This document shows, piece after piece, positions 1 to 8,198 of a stretch of DNA of 40,948 nucleotides. Position 1 is the first letter of the stretch. The number at the start of each line of letters is the position of its first letter. This DNA is from an uncultured Prevotella sp. (lineage in GTDB: Bacteria; Bacteroidota; Bacteroidia; Bacteroidales; Bacteroidaceae). Under the pieces are notes generated by a model that worked only from the letters and a program-made list of their open reading frames with translations, was not told the DNA's origin and searched no databases. The stretch spans positions 1 to 40,948 of the forward strand of contig UQWP01000029.1 in assembly GCA_900544825.1 (NCBI GenBank), given 5' to 3'. A program made the position numbers and the translations under genes.

Positions 1-54
1 GGCTCGTTAGGGACTTGCACCCATTAGACAACACACATGCTAGTCAAACAAAAG
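1..54 (-). other. Window edge; possible group II intron-like fragment
   Basis: No gene is visible. Read on the minus strand, this edge contains GGGTGCAAGTCCC followed by TAACGAGCC, a short GGG/CCC hairpin context that resembles domain I of bacterial group II introns. That resemblance is from memory and rests on about 25 bases. If right, the element continues beyond the left edge. It could equally be ordinary intergenic DNA. Confidence 0.2.
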
Positions 55-92
55 AAAAAATGGAACCTTAATTCCAAGGCTCCATTTTTTCC
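55..92 (-). terminator. Terminator overlapping the stop codon of the 120-aa gene
   Basis: The arms AAAAAATGGA and TCCATTTTTT, with an inner CCTT/AAGG pair, form a hairpin that ends in T6 on both strands. The stop codon of the minus-strand gene (68-70) lies in the loop side of the stem, so the last codons double as terminator. Confidence 0.7.
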
Positions 93-430
93 AGACCATA
101 TTTTTTATATCTTTCGTAGTAATACTGCTTAATCTGATCAATTGCTTGGATGGTTGACTTCTTTTTCTGAAAAAAAGGCTTCACCATCTGCAAAAGAACA
201 AACAGCACCACCACTATCAATAAAATAATGGCCCAAGACAGCACCTCACTCTTCAGATTGACATGAGGCTGTATGAGAATACCTGCAGCCACAGGAAGGA
301 TATAACACACCCAATCCATAGGCGTATCCAATTTAGTTGATTCCAAGTATTCCTGCCGCAGGTTGCGAGGAGCATTCAAAAGCATTCTCTTGCTGTGTGC
401 GCTCCAATACTCTTCAAATTCTTTTTCCAT
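68..430 (-). CDS. Small two-helix membrane protein, function unknown
   Basis: A 120-residue protein I cannot name. The N-terminal third is charged (EFEEYW near residue 5, RNLRQEY near 22). Two hydrophobic segments follow at about residues 40-56 and 64-86, with a short polar turn between them. The C-terminal tail is basic and aromatic (KKKST, YYYERYKKYG). This fits an inner-membrane protein with both ends on the same side. AGGAG stands about 13 nt before the ATG. The start codon overlaps by one base (TAATG) the stop of a 37-codon ORF, so translation may be coupled. I see no catalytic motif, and no function is claimed. Confidence 0.75.
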   Translation of the reverse strand: MEKEFEEYWSAHSKRMLLNAPRNLRQEYLESTKLDTPMDWVCYILPVAAGILIQPHVNLKSEVLSWAIILLIVVVLFVLLQMVKPFFQKKKSTIQAIDQIKQYYYERYKKYGLEKMEPWN

Positions 431-543
431 TAACTTTTATTACTCCTTTTTAATTTAGCTTTCAGTCTATGAGGCAAACCTTTTGCCACACCAGTCAGCT
501 CATAAGTTAGTCCAATTTTGTTATTTACTATTGTAAGCTGCAT
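430..543 (-). CDS. Possible 37-residue protein coupled to the membrane protein gene
   Basis: A short ORF starts at 543 and ends in the TAA of a TAATG overlap with the downstream membrane-protein start. Its product is basic, with a C-terminal stretch rich in Lys and Arg (about 8 in the last 17 residues). It begins about 13 nt after the predicted transcription start of a canonical promoter, so it is the first ORF of the transcript. It may be a true small protein, or only a device coupling translation to the next gene. I do not recognise the sequence. Confidence 0.45.
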   Translation of the reverse strand: MQLTIVNNKIGLTYELTGVAKGLPHRLKAKLKRSNKS

Positions 544-559
544 TTCATGCAATCGTTGA

Positions 560-591
560 CAAAGATACTACATTTATCTGTAATCTGCAAA
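560..591 (-). promoter_or_regulatory. Promoter of the small membrane protein unit
   Basis: On the minus strand TTTG (588-591), 20 bp, then TATCTTTG (560-567). This is an exact Bacteroidota-type promoter. Positions 592-700 hold nothing else I can recognise. Confidence 0.75.
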
Positions 592-700
592 TCTTTACCA
601 ACAAGCAACAATAAATTAACGATATTTCACTAAAATATTTTTTTCAGAGTCATTTTTGAGTCAGAAGGCACTAAATAGCCAGAAATGAAGGCCATTACAC

Positions 701-734
701 AAAGAGGCAATGCCTCTACCAGCACTGCCTCTTT
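701..734 (-). terminator. gltA: Terminator of the acn-gltA unit
   Basis: AAAGAGGCA (701-709) pairs with TGCCTCTTT (726-734), about 50 bp past the gltA stop. A competing tight hairpin, GAGGCA-A-TGCCTC, shares the left arm at 704-716. The T-run is short. Confidence 0.6.
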
Positions 735-787
735 ATGTATAATTATTTCTATATGAATCTATTGATTCATCACTAGATGCGATTCTT

Positions 788-2134
788 TTATCGCTCATTC
801 AATGGAGTATAATCCAACTCACCCAGGATATTCTTGTAAGCAGGACGGATAATGCGGCGACCCTCGAAGTTAAGTTCCTCAATGCGATGAGCTGTCCAAC
901 CCACGATACGCGCCATCGCAAAGATTGGGGTATAAATCTCCTGTGGAAGACCTATCATCTCATAGATGAAACCACTGTAGAAGTCGAGGTTGGCACAGGC
1001 AGGCTTGCTGCCGCCACGATGCTCCTGGAGGCACTTGATACCCTCCTGCTCGATAAGCTTCAGGAAGTTGTATTCATCCTCCCTACCCTTCTCCTTGGCA
1101 AGCTCGCCAGCCAGTCGCTTCAGCTCTACGGCACGAGGATCGCTCAAGGTATAGACCGCATGACCGATACCATAGATAAGACCTGTCTTGTCGTAAGCCT
1201 CCTTGTTGAGCATTCGCTTCAGATAGAGATTAAGCTCATTCACGTTGGTCCAATCCTTGATAGCCTCCTTCAGATGATGGAACATATTGATAACCTTGAT
1301 ATTGGCACCACCATGAAGAGGACCCTTCAAACTACCGATACCGGCAGCGATAGAACTGTAGGTATCCGTGCGGGTAGAAGAGGTAACACGCACCGTGAAG
1401 GTAGAGTTGTTACCACCACCATGCTCAGCCTGGATAATGAGGAGCAGATCGAGCATACGCGCATCCAACTCAGAGTAGTTCTCGTGCTTCATCATATAGA
1501 GGAAATTCTCTGCGATAGAGAGATTCTCGCGTGGGTGACGGATGTGCAGACTTCTGCCCTGTACAGAGTGACGATAGATGTTGTATGCATAAGCGATGAT
1601 GGTTGGGAACTTCGCAATCAACTCTATACTCTGACGCATCAGGTTATCACGACTGATATCATCCGGATTAGGGTCGAAGGTGTACATTTCGAGCACGCAG
1701 CGAGCCAGGATGTTCATGATGTTGGAACCCTCCAGCTCGATGATGTGGGTAATGGTACGGTGATCGAGCGGCATATTGTCGTTCAGGAGTTCCCTGAAAG
1801 CATCCAGCTCCTCCTTATCCGGCAACTGACCGGAAAGGAGCAGGAAGGCAACTTCCTCGAAACCGAACCGCTTCTCCTTCAAGAGAGGAGTAACGAGATC
1901 ATCAAGCTCATAGCCACGATAGTAGAGCTTACCCTCGGTAGGCTTCAGCTTGCCATCCTCGTCGCGCTCATAACCAACAACGTTACCGATATTGGTCAAT
2001 CCGACCAGCACACCAGAGCCATCCTCATTACGGAGTCCACGCTTCACATTGAACTTCGTGAATGCATCCTTATCAATCTTACATGAGTTTTTTACCTCAT
2101 CACTTAGTTTATATATCAAATATTCTTTATTCAT
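788..2134 (-). CDS. gltA: Citrate synthase
   Basis: Condenses oxaloacetate and acetyl-CoA into citrate, the entry to the oxidative TCA branch, in the cytoplasm. The 448-residue length and the motifs fit the citrate synthase family: QAEHGGG around His238, GPLHGGA with His274, GIGHAVY with His325 and NLDFYSG with Asp384. The last three match the catalytic His-His-Asp triad, and Arg417 in TAHR fits a substrate ligand. The gene follows aconitase by 54 bp on the same strand, so the two are probably cotranscribed and serve glutamate precursor supply. No isocitrate dehydrogenase gene lies between or beside them. A long reading frame on the opposite strand is a shadow. Confidence 0.95.
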   Translation of the reverse strand: MNKEYLIYKLSDEVKNSCKIDKDAFTKFNVKRGLRNEDGSGVLVGLTNIGNVVGYERDEDGKLKPTEGKLYYRGYELDDLVTPLLKEKRFGFEEVAFLLLSGQLPDKEELDAFRELLNDNMPLDHRTITHIIELEGSNIMNILARCVLEMYTFDPNPDDISRDNLMRQSIELIAKFPTIIAYAYNIYRHSVQGRSLHIRHPRENLSIAENFLYMMKHENYSELDARMLDLLLIIQAEHGGGNNSTFTVRVTSSTRTDTYSSIAAGIGSLKGPLHGGANIKVINMFHHLKEAIKDWTNVNELNLYLKRMLNKEAYDKTGLIYGIGHAVYTLSDPRAVELKRLAGELAKEKGREDEYNFLKLIEQEGIKCLQEHRGGSKPACANLDFYSGFIYEMIGLPQEIYTPIFAMARIVGWTAHRIEELNFEGRRIIRPAYKNILGELDYTPLNER

Positions 2135-2188
2135 AACTGTTACTTTTTAAGTTGCATGGCACAAACTATTACTTCTCCTGCAGCAAGA

Positions 2189-4456
2189 TTACTTCTTTGC
2201 AGCAAAGTTCAATGCAGAACCAGCCTTGAACCATGCAATCTGTGTATCATTATAAGTATGCTCTACCTCGAAACTATCCTCAGAACCATCCTTGTGCTTC
2301 AAGGTGACGGTGAGTTTAGAACCTGGAGCAAACTCCTTCAGTCCGGTCAGAGAGATGCGGTCGTCTTCCTGTACCTTATTATAATCATCCTTGTTGCAGA
2401 ATGTAAGGGCGAGCATACCCTGCTTCTTCAGGTTGGTTTCGTGGATACGGGCGAAGCTCTTGGCAAGAATCACCTTCACATTCAGGAAACGAGGCTCCAT
2501 GGCTGCATGCTCACGGGATGAACCCTCGCCATAGTTATCCTCTGCTACCACAATGCTGCTGATGCCCTGTTCCTTGTAAGCCTTGGCTGCAGTAGAAACC
2601 TCTACATAGTTGCCATCCAACTGGTTCTTCACCTTGTTGCTCTCGCCATTGAAGGCGTTAACGGCACCCATCAGCAGGTTATCAGAGATGTTCTGCAGAT
2701 GTCCACGGAACTTCAACCATGGTCCAGCCATAGAGATATGGTCGGTGGTACACTTGCCCTCGGTCTTGATGAGGAGAGGCATATCTATCAAATCTTTTCC
2801 ATCCCAAGGAGCGAATGGAGCCAGTTTCTGCAGGCGGTTGCTGTCTGGAGCAATCACTACCTCGATGTTGGCATTCGCCTCGCTAGGAGCGATGAAGCCC
2901 TTGTCTTCTACAGCAAATCCCTTTGGAGGGAAGGTGAAACCTGTAGGCGCATCGAGCTTCACGCTGTTGCCATCCTTATCTAATAAGGTGTCGGTTGCCG
3001 GATTGAAATCCAGACGGCCGGCGATGGTGAGTGCCACGGTGAGCCCAGGGCTGCCGATGAAGGCGAACGTATTAGGGTTGCCATCAGCACGACGACGGAA
3101 GTTTCTATTGAAAGAGGTAACGATGGCATTCTTGCGGGTGTTGTCATCGGTATGACGCTTCCACTGTCCGATGCAAGGACCGCAGGCATTGGTCATGATC
3201 AAGGCTCCAATCTTCTTGAAGTCATCGAGGATGCCATCACGCTCGGCAGTATAGCGAATCTGCTCAGAACCCGGGTTGATGATGAGCTGACCCTTTACCT
3301 GGATACCCTTCTCGTAAGCCTGTCGGGCCACACTTGCCGCACGGGCCAAATCCTGATAGGAAGAGTTGGTACAGCTACCTACCAAGCCCACTTCAACAAC
3401 CATAGGATAGTCGTTGGCAGGTCCCTTCGCCTTCATGTGAGAGATAGGGGTTGCCGCATCCGGAGTAAACGGACCATTGAGATGTGGCTCCACCTTAGAG
3501 AGGTCGATTTCTACAATCTGGTCGTAGAAAGCAGATGGATTGGCAAGCACCTCATCATCGGCACGAAGCTCGGCAGCATTCTTCTGGGCAAGAGAAGCAA
3601 TCTCCTCACGACCCGTCTTGCGGAGATATTCGCTGGCATTCTGGTCGAATGGGAAGATAGAGCAGGTGGCACCCAGCTCTGCACCCATATTACAGATGGT
3701 AGCCTTACCGGTAGTAGAGATGCTATCCAAGCCATCGCCGAAGTATTCGAGAATGGCATTGGTACCACCCTTTACGGTGAGGATACCCAGAATTTCAAGA
3801 ATCACATCCTTAGGAGTAGCCCAATCAGAGAGCTTGCCTGTAAGATGCACACCGATAAGACGAGGCATCTTGAGCTCCCAAGGCTGACCTGTGAGCACAT
3901 CCACGGCATCAGCGCCACCGACACCCACAGCTACCATACCGAGACCTCCGGCATTTGGCGTATGAGAATCGGTACCTACCATCATACCTCCAGGGAATGC
4001 ATAGTTCTCAAGCACCACCTGATGGATGATACCAGCACCTGGTCCCCAGAATCCGATATGATATTTCTGAGAGACCGACTTCAGAAAGTCATATACCTCC
4101 TTGTTGGTCTTACATGCTTCAGGAAGGTCTTGAGTAGCACCCACGTCTGCACGAATCAAGTGATCGCAATGTACTGAAGCAGGAACAGCCACTTTATCCT
4201 TACCGGCGTTCATAAACTGCAAGAGCGCCATCTGAGCGGTAGCATCCTGCATCGCCACGCGGTTAGGTCGGAAATCCACATATTCTATACCTCTTTTATA
4301 TGGGCGCAACTCATCAGGGTCGAAAAGATGCGCAAAAAGCACCTTCTCGGCATAAGTGAGAGGTCGTTTCACAGTAGCCTTAGCCTGTTTTACACTTTCA
4401 GAATATGAAGCATAAAAGCTTCTCAGCATTTCAATGTCCAGTATCATCTTATTCAC
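2189..4456 (-). CDS. acn: Aconitate hydratase
   Basis: Isomerises citrate to isocitrate with a [4Fe-4S] cluster. The 755-residue protein has the mitochondrial-type layout: an N-terminal three-domain core, a linker near residue 530-560 and the C-terminal swivel domain. Cluster ligands are visible as Cys362 (VGSCTNSS) and Cys425/Cys428 (NACGPCIGQ). The substrate-binding GTDSHTPNAGG lies near residue 161, and the swivel domain carries the GEGSSREHAA motif. It is the first gene of the acn-gltA unit. A TATATTTG promoter box lies about 80 nt upstream and a perfect 12-bp palindrome in the leader. Start taken at the first Met; an alternative Met is three codons in. Confidence 0.95.
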   Translation of the reverse strand: MNKMILDIEMLRSFYASYSESVKQAKATVKRPLTYAEKVLFAHLFDPDELRPYKRGIEYVDFRPNRVAMQDATAQMALLQFMNAGKDKVAVPASVHCDHLIRADVGATQDLPEACKTNKEVYDFLKSVSQKYHIGFWGPGAGIIHQVVLENYAFPGGMMVGTDSHTPNAGGLGMVAVGVGGADAVDVLTGQPWELKMPRLIGVHLTGKLSDWATPKDVILEILGILTVKGGTNAILEYFGDGLDSISTTGKATICNMGAELGATCSIFPFDQNASEYLRKTGREEIASLAQKNAAELRADDEVLANPSAFYDQIVEIDLSKVEPHLNGPFTPDAATPISHMKAKGPANDYPMVVEVGLVGSCTNSSYQDLARAASVARQAYEKGIQVKGQLIINPGSEQIRYTAERDGILDDFKKIGALIMTNACGPCIGQWKRHTDDNTRKNAIVTSFNRNFRRRADGNPNTFAFIGSPGLTVALTIAGRLDFNPATDTLLDKDGNSVKLDAPTGFTFPPKGFAVEDKGFIAPSEANANIEVVIAPDSNRLQKLAPFAPWDGKDLIDMPLLIKTEGKCTTDHISMAGPWLKFRGHLQNISDNLLMGAVNAFNGESNKVKNQLDGNYVEVSTAAKAYKEQGISSIVVAEDNYGEGSSREHAAMEPRFLNVKVILAKSFARIHETNLKKQGMLALTFCNKDDYNKVQEDDRISLTGLKEFAPGSKLTVTLKHKDGSEDSFEVEHTYNDTQIAWFKAGSALNFAAKK

Positions 4457-4481
4457 TAATTATTTGATTAATTATACACTC

Positions 4482-4493
4482 GTGTGCGCACAC
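4482..4493. promoter_or_regulatory. Perfect 12-bp palindrome in the acn leader
   Basis: GTGTGCGCACAC is a perfect palindrome and markedly GC-rich within an AT-rich leader. It sits 26-37 nt upstream of the acn start and about 40 nt downstream of its -7 box. The position suits an operator or a leader hairpin. No regulator can be named. Confidence 0.4.
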
Positions 4494-4534
4494 CATACAA
4501 CAGCCTAATACGCACTACCGAACTTTTTTGTTTG

Positions 4535-4542
4535 CAAATATA
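4535..4542 (-). promoter_or_regulatory. Promoter -7 box for acn-gltA
   Basis: TATATTTG on the minus strand matches TAnnTTTG. No convincing -33 box lies 19-20 bp upstream, so the promoter may be weak or activator-dependent. The remainder of the acn-trmD gap up to the trmD promoter (4543-4766) is AT-rich and I see nothing else in it. Confidence 0.5.
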
Positions 4543-4766
4543 CGACTTTTTCTGCAAATAGTAGCACATTTTATCGGAAATTTATCATTTTGCTAGCATT
4601 TTTCTTGTTTTTTGATGAATTTGTTGCATATTTATGCGAAAGATTGCTATTTTCCTACCATAAATAAAGATTTCAAAGTAAAAACACAGGAAAAGCAAGA
4701 AAACAATAGTAAAAGCATCAGAAAATCAGAAAACAATCGCAGAAGAAAAAGAAAAACGATAAAACA

Positions 4767-4798
4767 TTTGGCACTATACACATTATTTATTATCTTTG
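4767..4798 (+). promoter_or_regulatory. trmD: trmD promoter, nearly leaderless
   Basis: TTTG (4767-4770), 20 bp, TATCTTTG (4791-4798). The trmD ATG at 4807 is only 8 nt after the box, so the predicted mRNA has a 5' UTR of a few nucleotides at most. Confidence 0.7.
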
Positions 4799-4806
4799 CA
4801 GATGTT

Positions 4807-5484
4807 ATGAGAATAGACATTATTACAGTATTACCAGAGATGCTGGAGGGATTCTTCAACGAATCTATCCTGGCACGTGCGCAGAAGAAGGGTCTCGCAG
4901 AGATCCATCTCCATAACTTGCGCGACTATACATTAGATAAATGGAAACGAGTGGACGACTATCCCTACGGAGGAAGTGCCGGAATGGTGATGCAATGCGA
5001 ACCGATAGACCGATGCATCACTGCCCTGAAGGCAGAGCGTGACTACGATGACGTCATCTATGTATCTCCAGATGGTGAAACCTTCAACCAGAAGATAGCC
5101 AATGAAATGTCACTGGGTGGAAACCTCATCATCCTCTGCGGTCACTACAAGGGTATCGACCAGCGCGTGCGCGATCATCTCATTACCAGAGAAATCAGCG
5201 TAGGTGATTATGTGCTCACAGGTGGCGAACTGGCAGCAGCTATTATTTCAGATGCGGTAATCCGACTCGTACCAGGAGTCATCAGCGATGAGCAGAGTGC
5301 CCTCTCCGACTGCTTCCAAGACGACATTCTTTCTGCTCCTATCTATACCCGCCCTGCCGACTACAAGGGTTGGAAAGTGCCAGAGATTCTTCTTAGCGGC
5401 AACGAGGCGAAGATTCGTCAATGGGAGTTCGACCAAGCCATGGAGCGAACCAAGCGTCTGCGCCCAGACCTGCTTAAGGAATAA
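4807..5484 (+). CDS. trmD: tRNA (guanosine(37)-N1)-methyltransferase
   Basis: Methylates G37 next to the anticodon of a tRNA subset using SAM, which prevents +1 frameshifting. The 225-residue SPOUT enzyme shows YGGSAGMVM near residue 54, LCGHYKGIDQR at 110-120 and SVGDYVLTGGELA at 131-143, which together build the trefoil knot and SAM site. The C-terminal tRNA-binding part includes YTRPADYKGW. I chose the ATG at 4807 although the frame stays open 65 codons upstream. A consensus promoter sits at 4767-4798 inside that extension, and the family starts with MRIDI-type sequence. It faces the patatin-like gene across a strong shared terminator. Confidence 0.93.
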   Translation: MRIDIITVLPEMLEGFFNESILARAQKKGLAEIHLHNLRDYTLDKWKRVDDYPYGGSAGMVMQCEPIDRCITALKAERDYDDVIYVSPDGETFNQKIANEMSLGGNLIILCGHYKGIDQRVRDHLITREISVGDYVLTGGELAAAIISDAVIRLVPGVISDEQSALSDCFQDDILSAPIYTRPADYKGWKVPEILLSGNEAKIRQWEFDQAMERTKRLRPDLLKE

Positions 5485-5513
5485 ACATTCGATTTATAGC
5501 ATTTTATATCAAT

Positions 5514-5557
5514 ATAGCTTGCTCATTGTCTGATTTTCTAGACAATGGGCAAGCTAT
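5514..5557. terminator. Bidirectional terminator between trmD and the patatin gene
   Basis: An 18-bp stem with one T-G wobble: ATAGCTTGC... at 5514-5531 against ...GCAAGCTAT at 5540-5557, with an 8-nt loop. It lies between two convergent genes. Confidence 0.75.
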
Positions 5558-5565
5558 TCTCATTT

Positions 5566-6408
5566 TTACAGATATTTCTCGCAGAAAGCTTCACCCAGCA
5601 TAAATCCTTCTTCATAAAGACGCTCTAACTTATCCGTATCCTTCTCTATGCGCCCTACTTCCATAGGGCGAATCGGACGGATACAGGTTATCTTGCCAGC
5701 AGCCTCCAGATCATCAATCAGTTGAATCTGCTCATTATAAACCTTATGACGATGACTCAAGACCACTCGCAAACGCGGATAGTTCTTATATAAATAAGGT
5801 AGCTTCCTATCTTTGCCAGTATCTCTCCATCCTTTGTTGCGTGTCAAGACAACCACATTGTGCTCATACCCCTTATCAATAGCTCTCATCACGGGAATAC
5901 TGTCAGCTATTCCACCATCGAGCATAGGAATTCCATCCACATTCACGATTTTACTCACGTATGGCAAACTGCTGGAAGCACGTACAATATCGAGGGCACG
6001 CTGCCGATCATGATTTTCCGAAAGATACATAGGCTTGCCCGTAAGACAATTCGTGGTAACCATCTCGAATCGGTCGGCATATTTAAAATAGGTATCGAAA
6101 TCGTAAGGAAGCAACTGGTTCGGGAACTTATCGTAGAGCAACTCTCGATCGAAAATACACCCTTGCGTTACCAGATGCTGGATACCGATATACTGATACC
6201 TCGCCAAATAATCGATATTTGAGATACGGGCACGACGCGGCTGGCGACTGATGTACGACATACCATTACAGGCACCTGCCGACACCGCCACCGTATATGG
6301 GAAATAAACATCATGCTTCATAAAAGCATCAAGTACGCCACTGGTAAAGACGCCACGCATACCTCCACCTTCCAAGACTAAACCAGTTTTTTCCAAATTC
6401 AACTTCAT
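5566..6408 (-). CDS. Patatin-like phospholipase family protein
   Basis: Predicted serine acyl hydrolase with a Ser-Asp dyad, acting on phospholipids or acyl esters; no secretion signal. With the start at 6408 (280 aa) the oxyanion-hole motif EGGGMRG is at residues 13-19, the nucleophile elbow AVSAG has Ser43, and Asp164 lies in LDGG. The first elbow Gly is Ala, a variation I believe occurs in the YjjU-like branch. The frame opens at 6459, but the Met at 6408 has a GGAAGG-type site upstream and puts the glycine loop at the family's usual distance. It shares a divergent intergenic region with the aminopeptidase gene. Substrate unknown. Confidence 0.85.
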   Translation of the reverse strand: MKLNLEKTGLVLEGGGMRGVFTSGVLDAFMKHDVYFPYTVAVSAGACNGMSYISRQPRRARISNIDYLARYQYIGIQHLVTQGCIFDRELLYDKFPNQLLPYDFDTYFKYADRFEMVTTNCLTGKPMYLSENHDRQRALDIVRASSSLPYVSKIVNVDGIPMLDGGIADSIPVMRAIDKGYEHNVVVLTRNKGWRDTGKDRKLPYLYKNYPRLRVVLSHRHKVYNEQIQLIDDLEAAGKITCIRPIRPMEVGRIEKDTDKLERLYEEGFMLGEAFCEKYL

Positions 6409-6597
6409 AATCTTTACCTTCCACTGTTTTTTGATTGCATTACACCAATCAACATTCATACTCTTACAGATTATTACTCTCTGCTTTACTAACGATTTGC
6501 ACCCTGAGAAAACCCTTTTTCTTACATTTTGTCCCTCAAAAAGAGCGTTTTTATATTAATTATTTATAAATTCGCTAGTTTTTTCTATTTTTGATTG

Positions 6598-6605
6598 CAA
6601 AGATA
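6598..6605 (-). promoter_or_regulatory. Promoter -7 box for the patatin-like gene
   Basis: TATCTTTG on the minus strand, giving a leader of roughly 185 nt. The -33 region is poor. It lies back to back with the aminopeptidase promoter. Confidence 0.5.
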
Positions 6606-6628
6606 ATACATTTTTGCGAAATAATTGC

Positions 6629-6636
6629 TAACTTTG
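6629..6636 (+). promoter_or_regulatory. Promoter -7 box for the M24B aminopeptidase
   Basis: TAACTTTG, ending 28 nt before the ATG at 6665. No good TTTG lies at the expected distance. Confidence 0.55.
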
Positions 6637-6664
6637 CAGCAAAATAAAGTAAAATTCTAAAAAT

Positions 6665-8080
6665 ATGTTTAGCAAGGACACTTATATCAGCCGCCGACAA
6701 GAACTCAAGAAGCTCGTCAAGAGCGGCGTCATCATTCTTTTCGGAAACAACAACTCACCTTGTAATTTCCCTAATAACGGGTATTACCCTTTCCGCCAGG
6801 ACTCTACATTCCTGTACTATTTCGGTTTGCAGCGAGACGGTCTGGTTGGTGTGATTGATATAGATAACGACATCGAAACTTTAGTCGGTGATGATATCGA
6901 CTTGGTAGATATTGTATGGTACGGAAGCGTAGATAGCGTCCACAATCTCGCAGAGCAGGTGGGCGTACATAATTCTGCACCAATGAAGAGCCTGAAGACC
7001 ATCTGTAACGATGCCATGGCGAAGAAACGCAAGATCCACTTCTTGCCACCTTACCGTTACGACATCAAGCTTCAGGTATTCGACCTCCTCGGCATTCATC
7101 CAAACCAGCAGAAAGAGGAGGCAAGCATGGATCTCATCAAGGCTGTTGTCAAGATGCGTTCTACCAAGACTCAAGAGGAAATTGAAGAACTGGAGCGTGC
7201 TTCTGTTATCGGATATAAGATGCACACCACAGCTATGAAGCTCGTCCGTCCGGGAATCACAGAAAAATATGTTGCCGGTCAGGTAAGCGGAATTGCTCAT
7301 TCTTATGGAGCAATGGTTAGTTTTCCTACAATCTTCAGCCAGCATGGAGAGATTCAGCATGGTTATCCATCTATGAATCTGCTCGAGGAAGGAAGACTGG
7401 CTCTTTGTGATGCAGGTGCAGAGACTATGAACAATTATTGTTCAGACCATACCCGTACAATGCCAGTAAGCGGTAAGTTCAGCCAGCGCCAGCTGGAAAT
7501 CTACTCTATCGTAGAGGCTTGTCACGACTACGCACTGGAAGTTGCAAAGCCAGGAGTGAAATGGGCTGATGTCCACTTTGCTGTATGCCGCTTACTCTTC
7601 GACCGCATGAAAGAGTTAGGTCTTGCCAAGGGAGATACAGAAGAGGCTGTTCGTGCAGGTGCTCACGCTATGTTCCTGCCTCACGGATTAGGACACATGA
7701 TGGGTATGGATGTTCACGATATGGAGAACCTCGACCAGATAAACGTTGGCTTTGACGATGAAGTTCGCCCTAATCTGGAACAGTTTGGTACAAACTGCCT
7801 GCGTATGGGTCGTCGCCTTGAAGAAGGCTTCGTAGTAACAGACGAGCCAGGCGTTTACTTCATTCCTGCTCTCATCGACGACTGGAAAGCTTCAGGTCAT
7901 TGTGCAGAGTTCCTCAACTTCGATAAGATTGAGACCTACAAAGACTTCGGAGGTATCCGCATCGAGGATGATGTACTCATCACCAAGGATGGTTGCCGAT
8001 TCCTCGGAACCGACCGTATTCCTTACCATCCAAAGGATGTAGAGGAGTATATGGCAGCCCACAAGGGAGAGATTCTTTAA
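6665..8080 (+). CDS. Aminopeptidase P family protein (Xaa-Pro aminopeptidase, M24B)
   Basis: Removes N-terminal residues that precede proline; cytoplasmic, dinuclear metal enzyme. The 471 residues comprise an N-terminal creatinase-like domain (about 1-165) and a pita-bread catalytic domain. Expected metal ligands are all present: Asp249 (CDAGAE), Asp261 (CSDHT), His344 (GLGHMMGMDVHD), Glu394 (TDEPGVY) and Glu434 (GIRIEDD). There is no signal peptide. It is monocistronic, with its own promoter and a hairpin after the stop. The next gene is also a peptidase, so the pair may share a role in peptide use, an inference from neighbourhood only. Confidence 0.92.
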   Translation: MFSKDTYISRRQELKKLVKSGVIILFGNNNSPCNFPNNGYYPFRQDSTFLYYFGLQRDGLVGVIDIDNDIETLVGDDIDLVDIVWYGSVDSVHNLAEQVGVHNSAPMKSLKTICNDAMAKKRKIHFLPPYRYDIKLQVFDLLGIHPNQQKEEASMDLIKAVVKMRSTKTQEEIEELERASVIGYKMHTTAMKLVRPGITEKYVAGQVSGIAHSYGAMVSFPTIFSQHGEIQHGYPSMNLLEEGRLALCDAGAETMNNYCSDHTRTMPVSGKFSQRQLEIYSIVEACHDYALEVAKPGVKWADVHFAVCRLLFDRMKELGLAKGDTEEAVRAGAHAMFLPHGLGHMMGMDVHDMENLDQINVGFDDEVRPNLEQFGTNCLRMGRRLEEGFVVTDEPGVYFIPALIDDWKASGHCAEFLNFDKIETYKDFGGIRIEDDVLITKDGCRFLGTDRIPYHPKDVEEYMAAHKGEIL

Positions 8081-8110
8081 ACAGGATAAATCCATTCAAG
8101 CAAACAGACA

Positions 8111-8146
8111 AAGAACCCTCAAGTTTTTCTATACTTGAGGATTCTT
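8111..8146 (+). terminator. Hairpin after the aminopeptidase gene
   Basis: AAGAACCCTCAAG (8111-8123) pairs with CTTGAGGATTCTT (8134-8146), 13 bp with one mismatch. The T-run is interrupted (TTCTTCTC), so termination may be partial. Confidence 0.55.
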
Positions 8147-8198
8147 CTCAGAGAGATATAAGTATAGAATAACATTATTAATTTAAGAGAAAAATTTC

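Noticed and set aside
887..2086. 399-codon open frame opposite citrate synthase
   Set aside because: It is fully antisense to a gene with all catalytic motifs, and its translation has no recognisable domain. A shadow of codon bias; the same holds for the long frames opposite aconitase, ilvB, ilvD, ffh, the GltD-type gene and the aromatic operon genes.
4612..4806. 65-codon N-terminal extension of trmD
   Set aside because: Low-complexity Lys/Asn-rich translation that spans a consensus promoter; the family starts at the ATG at 4807.
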